This document shows positions 1 to 5,811 of a stretch of DNA of 6,008 bases, one piece after another. Below the pieces are notes generated by a model, which was not told the DNA's origin, searched no databases, and was given only the letters and a program-made list of their open reading frames with translations. The DNA is from Thermoleophilaceae bacterium (GTDB taxonomy: Bacteria > Actinomycetota > Thermoleophilia > Solirubrobacterales > JACPNS01): the NCBI GenBank assembly GCA_016463365.1, contig JAEMRJ010000127.1:1-6008 (forward strand), written 5' to 3'. A program made the position numbers and the translations under genes. How positions within the stretch are numbered: position 1 is the stretch's first letter; each line of letters begins with the position of its first letter.

Positions 1-1817
1 ACCGCTCCGAAGACGCGCTGCAGAAGTTCATCGAGCACTTCGAGGGCAAGGGCGAGGAAGACGTAAGCGAAGCCGCAGACCCGACCGAGGGCATGGAGCC
101 CGAAGAAGCCCTGCACTGGCACATCCTGCGCCGCAAGAAGGACGGCGTGGAAGAGTGGATCGACAAGTCCAACGAGAAGATCGGCGCAGTGCCGACGCTC
201 AACGACGTGCTGCTCCCCGCGATGAAGGAAGTCGGCGACAAGTTCGGCGCCGGCGAACTGATCCTGCCGTTCGTGCTGCAGAGCGCGGAAGTCATGAAGA
301 AGGCCGTCGCACGCCTCGAGAACTATCTCGACCGCATCGAGGGCTACACCAAGGGCACCGTGGTGCTCGCGACCGTCTTCGGCGACGTGCACGACATCGG
401 CAAGTCGCTGGTCAAGACGATCCTCACCAACAACGGCTACACCGTGGTCGACCTGGGCAAGCAGGTCCCGGTCGGCGACATCGTCGACGCCGCCAAGGAG
501 AACAACGCCACGGCGATCGGCCTCTCGGCGCTGCTGGTAAGTACCAGCAAGCAGATGCCGCTTGCCGTCCAGGAGCTGCACCGTCAGGAGCTGCCCTTCC
601 CGGTGCTGCTCGGCGGCGCCGCGATCAACCGCAAGTTCGGCTACCGCGCCTCATACGTCAACGGCAAGGCCGACGACACGATCTACGAGCCCGGCGTCTT
701 CTACTGCAAGGACGCCTTCGAGGGTCTTGCCGTGATGGACCAGCTGGTCGAGCCCGAGCAGCGCGAGGCGCTCGTGCGCCAGGTCGCCGACGCCGCCGCA
801 GACCTGCGCAACGAGAAGGAAGTCGTCGACACCGGCCCGCCGGTCACAGACGACTCGGTCCGCTCTGCGGTGCAGACCGATCTGCCCGTCCCCGAGCCGC
901 CGTTCTGGGGCCAGCAGGAGATCGAGGTCCCGCTCGACGAGGTCTACAACTTCCTCGACACCCACGTGCTCTACAAGCTCCACTGGGGCGGGCGCGGCAT
1001 GAGCCCCGACGAGTACACCAAGCTGCTGCGCGAGGACTTCCAGCCGCGCCTTGAGCGCATGTGGAAGGAGCAGACCTACCTGCACCCGCGCGCCAAGCTC
1101 GGCTACTTCCCCTGCTACTCCGTGGGCAATCAGATCTTCGTGATCGACCCTGACGACCGCGACAAGCCGGTCGCCGAAGCTCGCGTGATCGAGAAGCTCG
1201 ACGCACCGCGTCAGCCCCGGCACGACCGCATCTGCCTTGCCGACTTCTACAAGCCGAAGGAGGTGGTCGAAGAGACCGGCGTCTACGACGTCGTCACGCT
1301 TCAGGCTGTCACCGTCGGCGACGAGGTCACAGACCTGATGGCCAAGCTCGAAGAGGACGGCGAGTTCGCCGAGCAGCTCTTCGTGCACGGCATCGGCGTG
1401 CAGACCGCAGAGGGCACCTCTGAATGGCTGCACGACAAGGTCCGCCGCGACCTCGGCGTGGAAGAAGGCCAGGGCCGCCGCTATTCGTGGGGCTACCCGG
1501 CGGTGCCCGAGCAGTCCGAACACGAGAAGGTCTTCAGGTTGCTCGACGCGCCTGCGATCGGAATGCGCCTTTCTGGCGGATATGCAGTCGAGCCGGAGCA
1601 GTCGACGGTCGCGATCGTCGCCTACCACCCGCAGGCCGTCTACTACGGCACAAAGAGCGGGTTCCTTCCGGCGCCGGGCGTGAAGATGCCAGATCAGCTG
1701 ATCAAGGGCACTGAGCGCGATCCCGCTGTGCGGGCAGAGCTGCTGGACGACCCGCGTGACGGCGCGATCGAGGGCGAGATCGACGGGATCCGCCTACCCG
1801 ATCCTGTCAACGCCTGA
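1..1817 (+). CDS. metH: Cobalamin-dependent methionine synthase, C-terminal part (5'-truncated by window)
   Basis: The reading frame is open from the window edge (first full codon at position 3), so the ATG at 93 is internal and not the start. About 604 codons are visible, roughly the second half of a typical 1,150-1,230-residue MetH. The family transfers a methyl group from methyltetrahydrofolate to homocysteine via cobalamin in the cytoplasm. Visible domains in order: the helical cobalamin cap (about nt 105-350, including ILPFVLQSAEVMKKAV); the B12-binding Rossmann domain with GDVHDIGKS, whose cobalt-ligating His codon is at 390-392, then IGLSALLVSTSKQM and VLLGGAAINRK; a charged, proline-containing linker (about 825-910); and the reactivation domain (about 910-1660) with LHGIGVQTAE-like and RYSWGYP (1479-1499) AdoMet-site motifs and PEQST near the end. 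The homocysteine and folate domains lie upstream of the window. The usual YPACP reads YPAVP, and the tail after the last conserved Tyr-Tyr (about 1640-1647) does not resemble the E. coli tail. Confidence 0.95.
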   Translation, partial: RSEDALQKFIEHFEGKGEEDVSEAADPTEGMEPEEALHWHILRRKKDGVEEWIDKSNEKIGAVPTLNDVLLPAMKEVGDKFGAGELILPFVLQSAEVMKKAVARLENYLDRIEGYTKGTVVLATVFGDVHDIGKSLVKTILTNNGYTVVDLGKQVPVGDIVDAAKENNATAIGLSALLVSTSKQMPLAVQELHRQELPFPVLLGGAAINRKFGYRASYVNGKADDTIYEPGVFYCKDAFEGLAVMDQLVEPEQREALVRQVADAAADLRNEKEVVDTGPPVTDDSVRSAVQTDLPVPEPPFWGQQEIEVPLDEVYNFLDTHVLYKLHWGGRGMSPDEYTKLLREDFQPRLERMWKEQTYLHPRAKLGYFPCYSVGNQIFVIDPDDRDKPVAEARVIEKLDAPRQPRHDRICLADFYKPKEVVEETGVYDVVTLQAVTVGDEVTDLMAKLEEDGEFAEQLFVHGIGVQTAEGTSEWLHDKVRRDLGVEEGQGRRYSWGYPAVPEQSEHEKVFRLLDAPAIGMRLSGGYAVEPEQSTVAIVAYHPQAVYYGTKSGFLPAPGVKMPDQLIKGTERDPAVRAELLDDPRDGAIEGEIDGIRLPDPVNA

Positions 1818-1823
1818 CGCTCT

Positions 1824-1842
1824 TTCGCAAATAGTTCGCAAA
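1824..1842 (+). repeat. Direct repeat TTCGCAAA x2, 11-bp period
   Basis: TTCGCAAA occurs at 1824-1831 and again at 1835-1842, separated by TAG, giving an 11-bp period, about one helical turn. A related TCTTTCGC occurs at both 1821-1828 and 1879-1886. Tandem 11-bp half-sites are the usual binding arrangement of OmpR/PhoB-family response regulators, a family that includes actinobacterial GlnR and PhoP, but this sequence does not match a consensus I can name. An operator role is inference. Confidence 0.4.
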
Positions 1843-1984
1843 GCCCGTGGTCAGCCGTTGTCCAAAGGTCACAAACGATCTTTCGCCATCGGTACAAGAA
1901 AGCGTCAGGGCCTCGCCCATACCTTGACTCTTGTATTCACGAAACCACTGTCCGGGGCCACGGCACCGGCGCTCGCAATTGACC

Positions 1985-1992
1985 GGAAGGGG
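1985..1992 (+). promoter_or_regulatory. Ribosome binding site of amtB
   Basis: GGAAGGGG sits 12 nt before the ATG at 2005. It supports that start over the upstream in-frame codons, which would add about 80 non-conserved residues before a clear signal peptide. The nearby ATG at 1994 is in another frame. Confidence 0.6.
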
Positions 1993-2004
1993 CATGCGAA
2001 CAAC

Positions 2005-3486
2005 ATGAAACAAAAAGTTTTCATCATCGGACTGGGGATCATGGCGCTCGCTGCGCTGGCGTTTCCGGCCGCGGGCCTGGCGGCTGAAGTCCACACGATT
2101 CCCGACCGGGGACCGGGCGGACCTGCGTTCGCGATCAACACTCTCTGGGTGTACATCGCAGCCATCCTCGTCATCTTCATGCAGCTCGGCTTCATGTTCC
2201 TGGAGATCGGCTTCTCGCGCGGTAAGAATGCGGGAACGATCGTTGCGAAGATCCTTGTGAACTTCTCGATCGCCGCCCTCTGTTACTACGCGGTCGGATT
2301 CGCATTCGCATTCGGCTCCAACGGCGGCAACATCGACCTGATCGGTAACGCAGGGTTCCTGCTCACCAACGTCGGCGACCAGACGGTCACGTTCCCCGCG
2401 ATGGGCTTCTCAAACGCCCAGATCGAGGCCAAGTGGCTGTTCCAGTTCTCGTTCGCCGCGGTCTCGCTCGCAATCGTCTGGGGTTCAACGCTTGAGCGCA
2501 TCAAGTTCGGCGTTTACATCATCTACGCGATCGTCTTCTCTTCGCTGATCTACCCGATCGTGTCCCACTGGGTGTTCGGTGGCGGCTGGCTGCAGGCCAA
2601 CCTGGGAATGCAGGACTTCGCAGGGTCAACCGCCGTCCACCTGATCGGTGCGACTGGCGCCCTCGCCGTGCTGCTGCTGCTCGGACCGCGTAAGGGCAAG
2701 TTCGGACCCGACGGAAAGCCGCGGGCTCTTCCCGGCCACAACATGCCGCTGTTCGGGCTGGCGTGCCTGGTGCTGCTCGTCGGCTGGCTCGGGTTCAACC
2801 CGGGGTCAGGTCTCGGGGCAATGGACGGTCGCTTCGCTGAAGTCGCGATGGTCACGATCATCGCCGCAGCCGCAGGTGTGGTCGGCGCGCTGATCACCGG
2901 TCTGATGATGCAGAAGACGATTGACATCGGCATGATCGGCAACGGCCTGATCGCTGCGCTGGTCGCCATCACCGCCGGCTCCGGCTATGTGGAGAACTGG
3001 GCGGCAGTACCGATCGGCTTCATCGGCGGCGTGATCGTCGTGGTCGGCGTGATCCTGATCGAGAAGAAGCTCGACGACCCGGTCGGCGTGCTTTCAGCAC
3101 ACGGTCTGGCAGGTATCTGGGGCACGCTCGCGTGCGGCCTTTTCACCTTCCCGGGCCTGGCCGAGTACAACGCAGTCGGGGAAGGCGGCCTGTTCTACAC
3201 CGGCAGCTTCCACCAGCTCGGTGTGCAGGCGATCGGAGTGGTTGCAGTGTTCTTCTTCGTCCTGATCAGCTCACTGATCGTCTTCGCGATCATCAAGGCG
3301 ACGTACGGACTGCGCGTCACCGAAGCAGAAGAGGACGCCGGCCTGGACATCGTCGAGCACGGCATGTACGGCTACCCGGAGCAGTTCATTCCTGCGTCGG
3401 AACTGGTCGGCAGCGGCCTCCCCGGTTCGCCGACGCACGCATCTAGTGTCCTGTCCACAGCAACGCCTGCCGGCTCAGAGGCATAA
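2005..3486 (+). CDS. amtB: Ammonium transporter (Amt/AmtB family)
   Basis: A 493-residue integral membrane protein that conducts ammonium across the cytoplasmic membrane as a trimer. The start at 2005 is chosen because it begins a clean signal peptide (MKQK, hydrophobic core, probable cleavage after GLAA near residue 27), as in other bacterial AmtB proteins. About eleven hydrophobic segments follow. Family landmarks are intact: Asp204 in DFAGST, the twin pore histidines His212 (AVHLIG) and His366 (SAHGLAG), the phenylalanine gate Phe150 (FQFSF) and Phe264 (GWLGFNPGS), and Ser268. Spacing Asp204-His212 equals that of E. coli Asp160-His168. The position matching E. coli Trp148 at the outer ammonium site appears to be Phe191 (HWVFGGG). 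The cytoplasmic C-terminus has the PII-docking segment GLDIVEHG (446-453), then a Ser/Thr/Pro-rich tail of about 30 residues. It is immediately followed by a PII gene, so PII-controlled gating is likely. Confidence 0.97.
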   Translation: MKQKVFIIGLGIMALAALAFPAAGLAAEVHTIPDRGPGGPAFAINTLWVYIAAILVIFMQLGFMFLEIGFSRGKNAGTIVAKILVNFSIAALCYYAVGFAFAFGSNGGNIDLIGNAGFLLTNVGDQTVTFPAMGFSNAQIEAKWLFQFSFAAVSLAIVWGSTLERIKFGVYIIYAIVFSSLIYPIVSHWVFGGGWLQANLGMQDFAGSTAVHLIGATGALAVLLLLGPRKGKFGPDGKPRALPGHNMPLFGLACLVLLVGWLGFNPGSGLGAMDGRFAEVAMVTIIAAAAGVVGALITGLMMQKTIDIGMIGNGLIAALVAITAGSGYVENWAAVPIGFIGGVIVVVGVILIEKKLDDPVGVLSAHGLAGIWGTLACGLFTFPGLAEYNAVGEGGLFYTGSFHQLGVQAIGVVAVFFFVLISSLIVFAIIKATYGLRVTEAEEDAGLDIVEHGMYGYPEQFIPASELVGSGLPGSPTHASSVLSTATPAGSEA

Positions 3487-3492
3487 GGAGGA
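3485..3492 (+). promoter_or_regulatory. Ribosome binding site of glnB, overlapping the amtB stop codon
   Basis: AAGGAGGA, a near-perfect anti-16S match, begins within the amtB TAA stop (3484-3486) and lies 8 nt before the glnB ATG. Ribosomes ending amtB would cover this site, so translation of the two genes is probably coupled. Confidence 0.85.
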
Positions 3493-3500
3493 TCACGGAC

Positions 3501-3875
3501 ATGAAGAAGATTGAGGCATACATACGCCACGAGGCATTCGAGTCGATCCGCAAGGAACTGCTCGACGCCGGTATCCCGTCCCTGTCAATCACTGACGTCA
3601 AGGGCTCGGGTCGCCAGAAGGGCATCACCGAGTCATATCGCGGTTCGGAGCTGGTCATCCATCTCCGTCCCAAGCTCAAGATCGAGTGCGCGGTCGACGA
3701 CGGTGAAGTCGCGACGGTGATCGACGTGATCCTCAAGCACGCTCGTACCGGCGAAGTTGGAGACGGCAAGATCTTCGTCTACAACATCGAGGATGCGGTC
3801 CGCATCCGCACCGGCGAACGCGGAGCCACGGTGCTCCAGTCGCACGAGGCTGAGGAGATCCCCTCAGGGGTCTGA
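3501..3875 (+). CDS. Nitrogen regulatory protein PII (GlnB/GlnK type) with Leu at position 51
   Basis: A 124-residue cytoplasmic PII signal protein; the family forms trimers that bind ATP/ADP and 2-oxoglutarate and control AmtB and nitrogen enzymes. The ligand-binding positions are present: Gln39 (GRQKG), Lys58 (RPK), the B-loop TGEVGDGK ending at Lys90, and Arg101/Arg103 in the C-terminal RIRTGERG motif. The T-loop reads TESYRGSELVIH, numbering exactly as in E. coli: Arg47, which inserts into the AmtB pore in the E. coli GlnK complex, is kept, but residue 51, normally Tyr and the site of uridylylation or adenylylation, is Leu (codon 3651-3653). Ser49, the phosphorylated residue in cyanobacterial PII, is present. 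The C-terminus extends about 12 residues beyond the usual 112. Its place 14 nt after amtB supports a GlnK-like, AmtB-partner role; the sequence alone does not separate glnB from glnK, so no symbol is given. Confidence 0.96.
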   Translation: MKKIEAYIRHEAFESIRKELLDAGIPSLSITDVKGSGRQKGITESYRGSELVIHLRPKLKIECAVDDGEVATVIDVILKHARTGEVGDGKIFVYNIEDAVRIRTGERGATVLQSHEAEEIPSGV

Positions 3876-3904
3876 ATCATCCCTTCCTGGATGGTGGATT
3901 GACG

Positions 3905-3939
3905 AAACGCCCCGGACCGTCTGGTCCGGGGCGTTTTTT
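3905..3939 (+). terminator. Strong Rho-independent terminator after amtB-glnB
   Basis: A perfect 14-bp GC-rich stem (left arm 3905-3918, right arm 3923-3936) closes a GTCT tetraloop and runs into six T residues (3934-3939). It begins 29 nt after the PII stop codon. It ends the amtB-PII transcript and insulates it from korA. Only three A residues flank the left arm, so termination on the opposite strand would be weak. Confidence 0.95.
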
Positions 3940-4062
3940 ACGAGAATCGCCGCCATTTTTCAGTAACTTGTGGCCCCTCGGGGGGCAGCGATCAACTAAT
4001 CGCGATTGCCGCGTGCGGGCCTCGCTCATGCAGCTGACTCTTGAAGAGCGCTGAGGAATTCC
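3940..4062 (+). promoter_or_regulatory. Intergenic leader/promoter region of korAB
   Basis: This 123-bp stretch must hold the korA promoter, because a strong terminator lies just upstream. It includes an AT-rich start (about 3953-3970) and a perfect 10-bp palindrome, AATCGCGATT (3998-4007), which could be an operator. No -35/-10 pair with good spacing could be picked; TTGTGG at 3968 is the best -35-like element. An 8-codon ATG reading frame (4028-4054) runs into the korA ribosome binding site. The assignment rests mainly on position. Confidence 0.45.
4053..4058 (+). promoter_or_regulatory. Ribosome binding site that decides the korA TTG start
   Basis: GAGGAA lies 4 nt before the TTG at 4063 (GAGG core 6 nt before). 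An in-frame TGA at 4042-4044 blocks extension upstream, and no in-frame ATG or GTG lies between it and the conserved N-terminus. TTG is therefore the best-supported start. Confidence 0.7.
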
Positions 4063-5796
4063 TTGGCGCTCAAGGACATCACCCTCCAACTCGCCGGCGA
4101 ATCCGGCGAAGGCGTCATCTCCGGTGGAGACATCTTCACCTCGGGCGCAGCGCGTGCTGGCTACTGGGGCTTGACTTTCCGCACCTACCCCGCCGAGATC
4201 AAGGGCGGTCCGTGCATGTTCCAGGTGCGCATCGGCGCCGACCGGATCAAGTCGATCGGAAACGAGACCGGGTTGCTGGTCTGTTTCAACCAGGAGGGCT
4301 TCGACCTCCAGCACCGCACGGTGGGCCCCGAAGGCATCGTGATCGCCGACGCCGAGTCGTGCAAGGTCACCGAAGAATTCGCCGGGCGCACATACGAGGT
4401 CCCTTTCAGTGCCATCGCCGAGGAAGCCGGTGGCTCGCGGCGCGGCAAGAACATGGTGATCGTCGGCATGACCTGCGGGCTGCTGGACGTCGACACCGAG
4501 CAGATCGAAAACCTGATCCTCCAGCGCTATGCGCACAAGGGCGACGTCGGCGAGGCCAACATCGCCTCGCTCCGCGCCGGCGCGAGTCACGCGCGCGAGA
4601 ATCTCCCGGACGTCTGCAACATCGAACACCCCAAAAAGCCCGAGCGCGAGCGCATCCTGCTTTCTGGCAACCAGGCGATCGTTGCGGGCGCGTTGCACGC
4701 CGGTCTCAACTACTTTGCCGGCTACCCGATCACGCCGGCCTCTGACATCTTGGAATCGCTGGCCGCGCGCCTGCCGCGCATGAACGGCGTGGCGATCCAG
4801 ACCGAGGACGAAATTGCCGCACTTGCATCCGTACTGGGCGCAAGTTTCACCGGCGCGAAGGCGATGACTGCCACATCCGGACCCGGCCTCTCGCTGATGG
4901 CCGAGTTGATCGGCCTCGCCGGGACCGCCGAACTGCCCGCCGTGATCATCGACGCGCAACGCGCCGGTCCGTCGACAGGCATGCCCACCAAGACCGAGCA
5001 GAGCGACCTCAATCAGGCCGTCTACGGCTCACACGGTGAAGCGCCGCGCGTCGTGATCGCACCGACCACAGTTGATGACTGTCTCGTCTGCGCAGTCGAG
5101 GCCTTCAACGCCGCCGAGACCTACCAGGTCCCGGTCATTCTGCTTTCGGACCAGTCGCTGAGTCACCGCCTCGAGACGGTCGACCGACCGGAGCTCTCAA
5201 AGATCCCGGTCGAGAATCGCGCGAAGCCCGGCGACGACGCGGGGGACAAGCGTTACCAGCGCTACGAGCTGACCGAGTCCGGCGTTTCGCCGATGGCTGT
5301 TCCCGGCGGCCCGGGCGCGTATGTCTCAACCGGCATCGAGCACGATGAGCTCGGACACCCCGGCTACACACCAGAGCTGCACATTGCGATGCAGGACAAA
5401 CGCTTCAACAAGCTTGACCCGCTGCGCGAGCTCGGCCGCGTGACTGTCTCCGGCCCCGAGCAGGCCAAGGTCGGCATCCTCGGATGGGGATCGACCGAAG
5501 GCGCCGCAGTCGAAGCCGCAGAGATCTTGCGCGAGCGCGGCATCAGCGCCGCCACGTTCTACCCGCGCATCCTTGCGCCGATGCCGGTGCGCCGGATCAA
5601 GGAGTGGGCCGAGGGCATGGAAACGATCTTCGTCCCGGAGGTCAACTACACCGGTCAGTTCGCGCGCATGGTTCGCGCCGACTGCGGAATCGAAGTTGTC
5701 GCGCAATCGCAGATCACCGGCTACCCGTTCACGGCAGCAGACATCGCGGACTTCATCGCGGAACGCGTCCCCGCGGCCGCCGGGTCCACCGCCTGA
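4063..5796 (+). CDS. korA: 2-oxoacid:ferredoxin oxidoreductase, fused gamma-alpha subunit (2-oxoglutarate type likely)
   Basis: A 577-residue cytoplasmic subunit of a thiamine-diphosphate, iron-sulfur enzyme that oxidatively decarboxylates a 2-oxoacid to its CoA ester, or runs in reverse, with ferredoxin. Residues 1 to about 190 form the gamma domain (GESGEGVISGG near the start, then YPAEIKGG). From about 200 the alpha domain follows, with YPITP (221-225), the acidic TEDEIAA segment (247-253) near the thiamine site and TSGPG (271-275). AGPSTGMPTKTEQSDL and the downstream EHDELGHPGYTPE and KRFNKLDP segments are typical of KorA proteins. A C-terminal transketolase-like domain (GWGSTEGA, FYPRILAPMP) ends the chain. 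It begins with TTG. korB follows after 15 nt, giving the two-subunit layout known from Mycobacterium tuberculosis KorAB. 2-Oxoglutarate is the most likely substrate, but pyruvate or another 2-oxoacid cannot be excluded by reading alone. Confidence 0.93.
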   Translation: MALKDITLQLAGESGEGVISGGDIFTSGAARAGYWGLTFRTYPAEIKGGPCMFQVRIGADRIKSIGNETGLLVCFNQEGFDLQHRTVGPEGIVIADAESCKVTEEFAGRTYEVPFSAIAEEAGGSRRGKNMVIVGMTCGLLDVDTEQIENLILQRYAHKGDVGEANIASLRAGASHARENLPDVCNIEHPKKPERERILLSGNQAIVAGALHAGLNYFAGYPITPASDILESLAARLPRMNGVAIQTEDEIAALASVLGASFTGAKAMTATSGPGLSLMAELIGLAGTAELPAVIIDAQRAGPSTGMPTKTEQSDLNQAVYGSHGEAPRVVIAPTTVDDCLVCAVEAFNAAETYQVPVILLSDQSLSHRLETVDRPELSKIPVENRAKPGDDAGDKRYQRYELTESGVSPMAVPGGPGAYVSTGIEHDELGHPGYTPELHIAMQDKRFNKLDPLRELGRVTVSGPEQAKVGILGWGSTEGAAVEAAEILRERGISAATFYPRILAPMPVRRIKEWAEGMETIFVPEVNYTGQFARMVRADCGIEVVAQSQITGYPFTAADIADFIAERVPAAAGSTA

Positions 5797-5797
5797 C

Positions 5798-5803
5798 AAG
5801 GAG
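5798..5803 (+). promoter_or_regulatory. Ribosome binding site of korB
   Basis: AAGGAG starts one base after the korA stop codon and lies 8 nt before the korB ATG, which is close to ideal spacing. The short gap supports korA-korB cotranscription. Confidence 0.8.
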
Positions 5804-5811
5804 CACTCAGC

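Larger units (their letters stand above)
1818..2004 (+). promoter_or_regulatory. Intergenic region, probable amtB promoter/control region
   Basis: This 187-bp gap between the metH stop and the amtB start is noticeably more AT-rich than the genes around it. No hairpin followed by a T-run is visible, so metH termination is not explained here. A TTGACT hexamer (1924-1929) resembles a sigma-70-type -35 box, but no convincing -10 hexamer lies 16-18 bp downstream, so the promoter position is uncertain. The 5' part carries a direct repeat, listed separately. The role is inferred from position: amtB-glnB operons are usually transcriptionally controlled by nitrogen supply. A good actinobacterial GlnR box (GTnAC-n6-GAAAC) was looked for and not found. 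Confidence 0.45.

Noticed and set aside
93..95. ATG at 93 as a metH-like gene start (stand-alone B12-binding protein)
   Set aside because: The frame stays open to the window edge with MetH-like sequence (LQKFIEHFEGK), so this is an internal Met. The upstream part cannot be seen, so a split metH is not formally excluded.
651..1628. Long minus-strand open frame (325 codons) opposite metH
   Set aside because: It lies wholly within the conserved metH coding sequence, and its translation shows no recognisable domain. Such frames are common opposite GC-rich genes with strong third-position bias.
1861..1950. GlnR box upstream of amtB
   Set aside because: GTCAC (1868-1872) and GAAAC (1941-1945) both occur but not with the required 6-nt spacing, so no GTnAC-n6-GAAAC site is supported.
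1756..2004. Upstream in-frame extension of amtB overlapping the metH end
   Set aside because: The added ~83 residues are not Amt-like and would bury the signal peptide. The ATG at 2005 with its own ribosome binding site explains the N-terminus better.
3972..3986. Possible second hairpin (GCCCC...GGGGC) in the korA leader
   Set aside because: The stem is only 5 bp and no T-run follows, so it is not a terminator. G/C runs of this kind occur by chance in GC-rich DNA.
3877..4959. Long minus-strand open frame (360 codons) spanning the terminator, the korA leader and the 5' half of korA
   Set aside because: It crosses a strong forward-strand terminator and opposes well-conserved KorA sequence. 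The translation is Arg/Gly/Ala/Asp-rich with no motif, so it is a compositional shadow.
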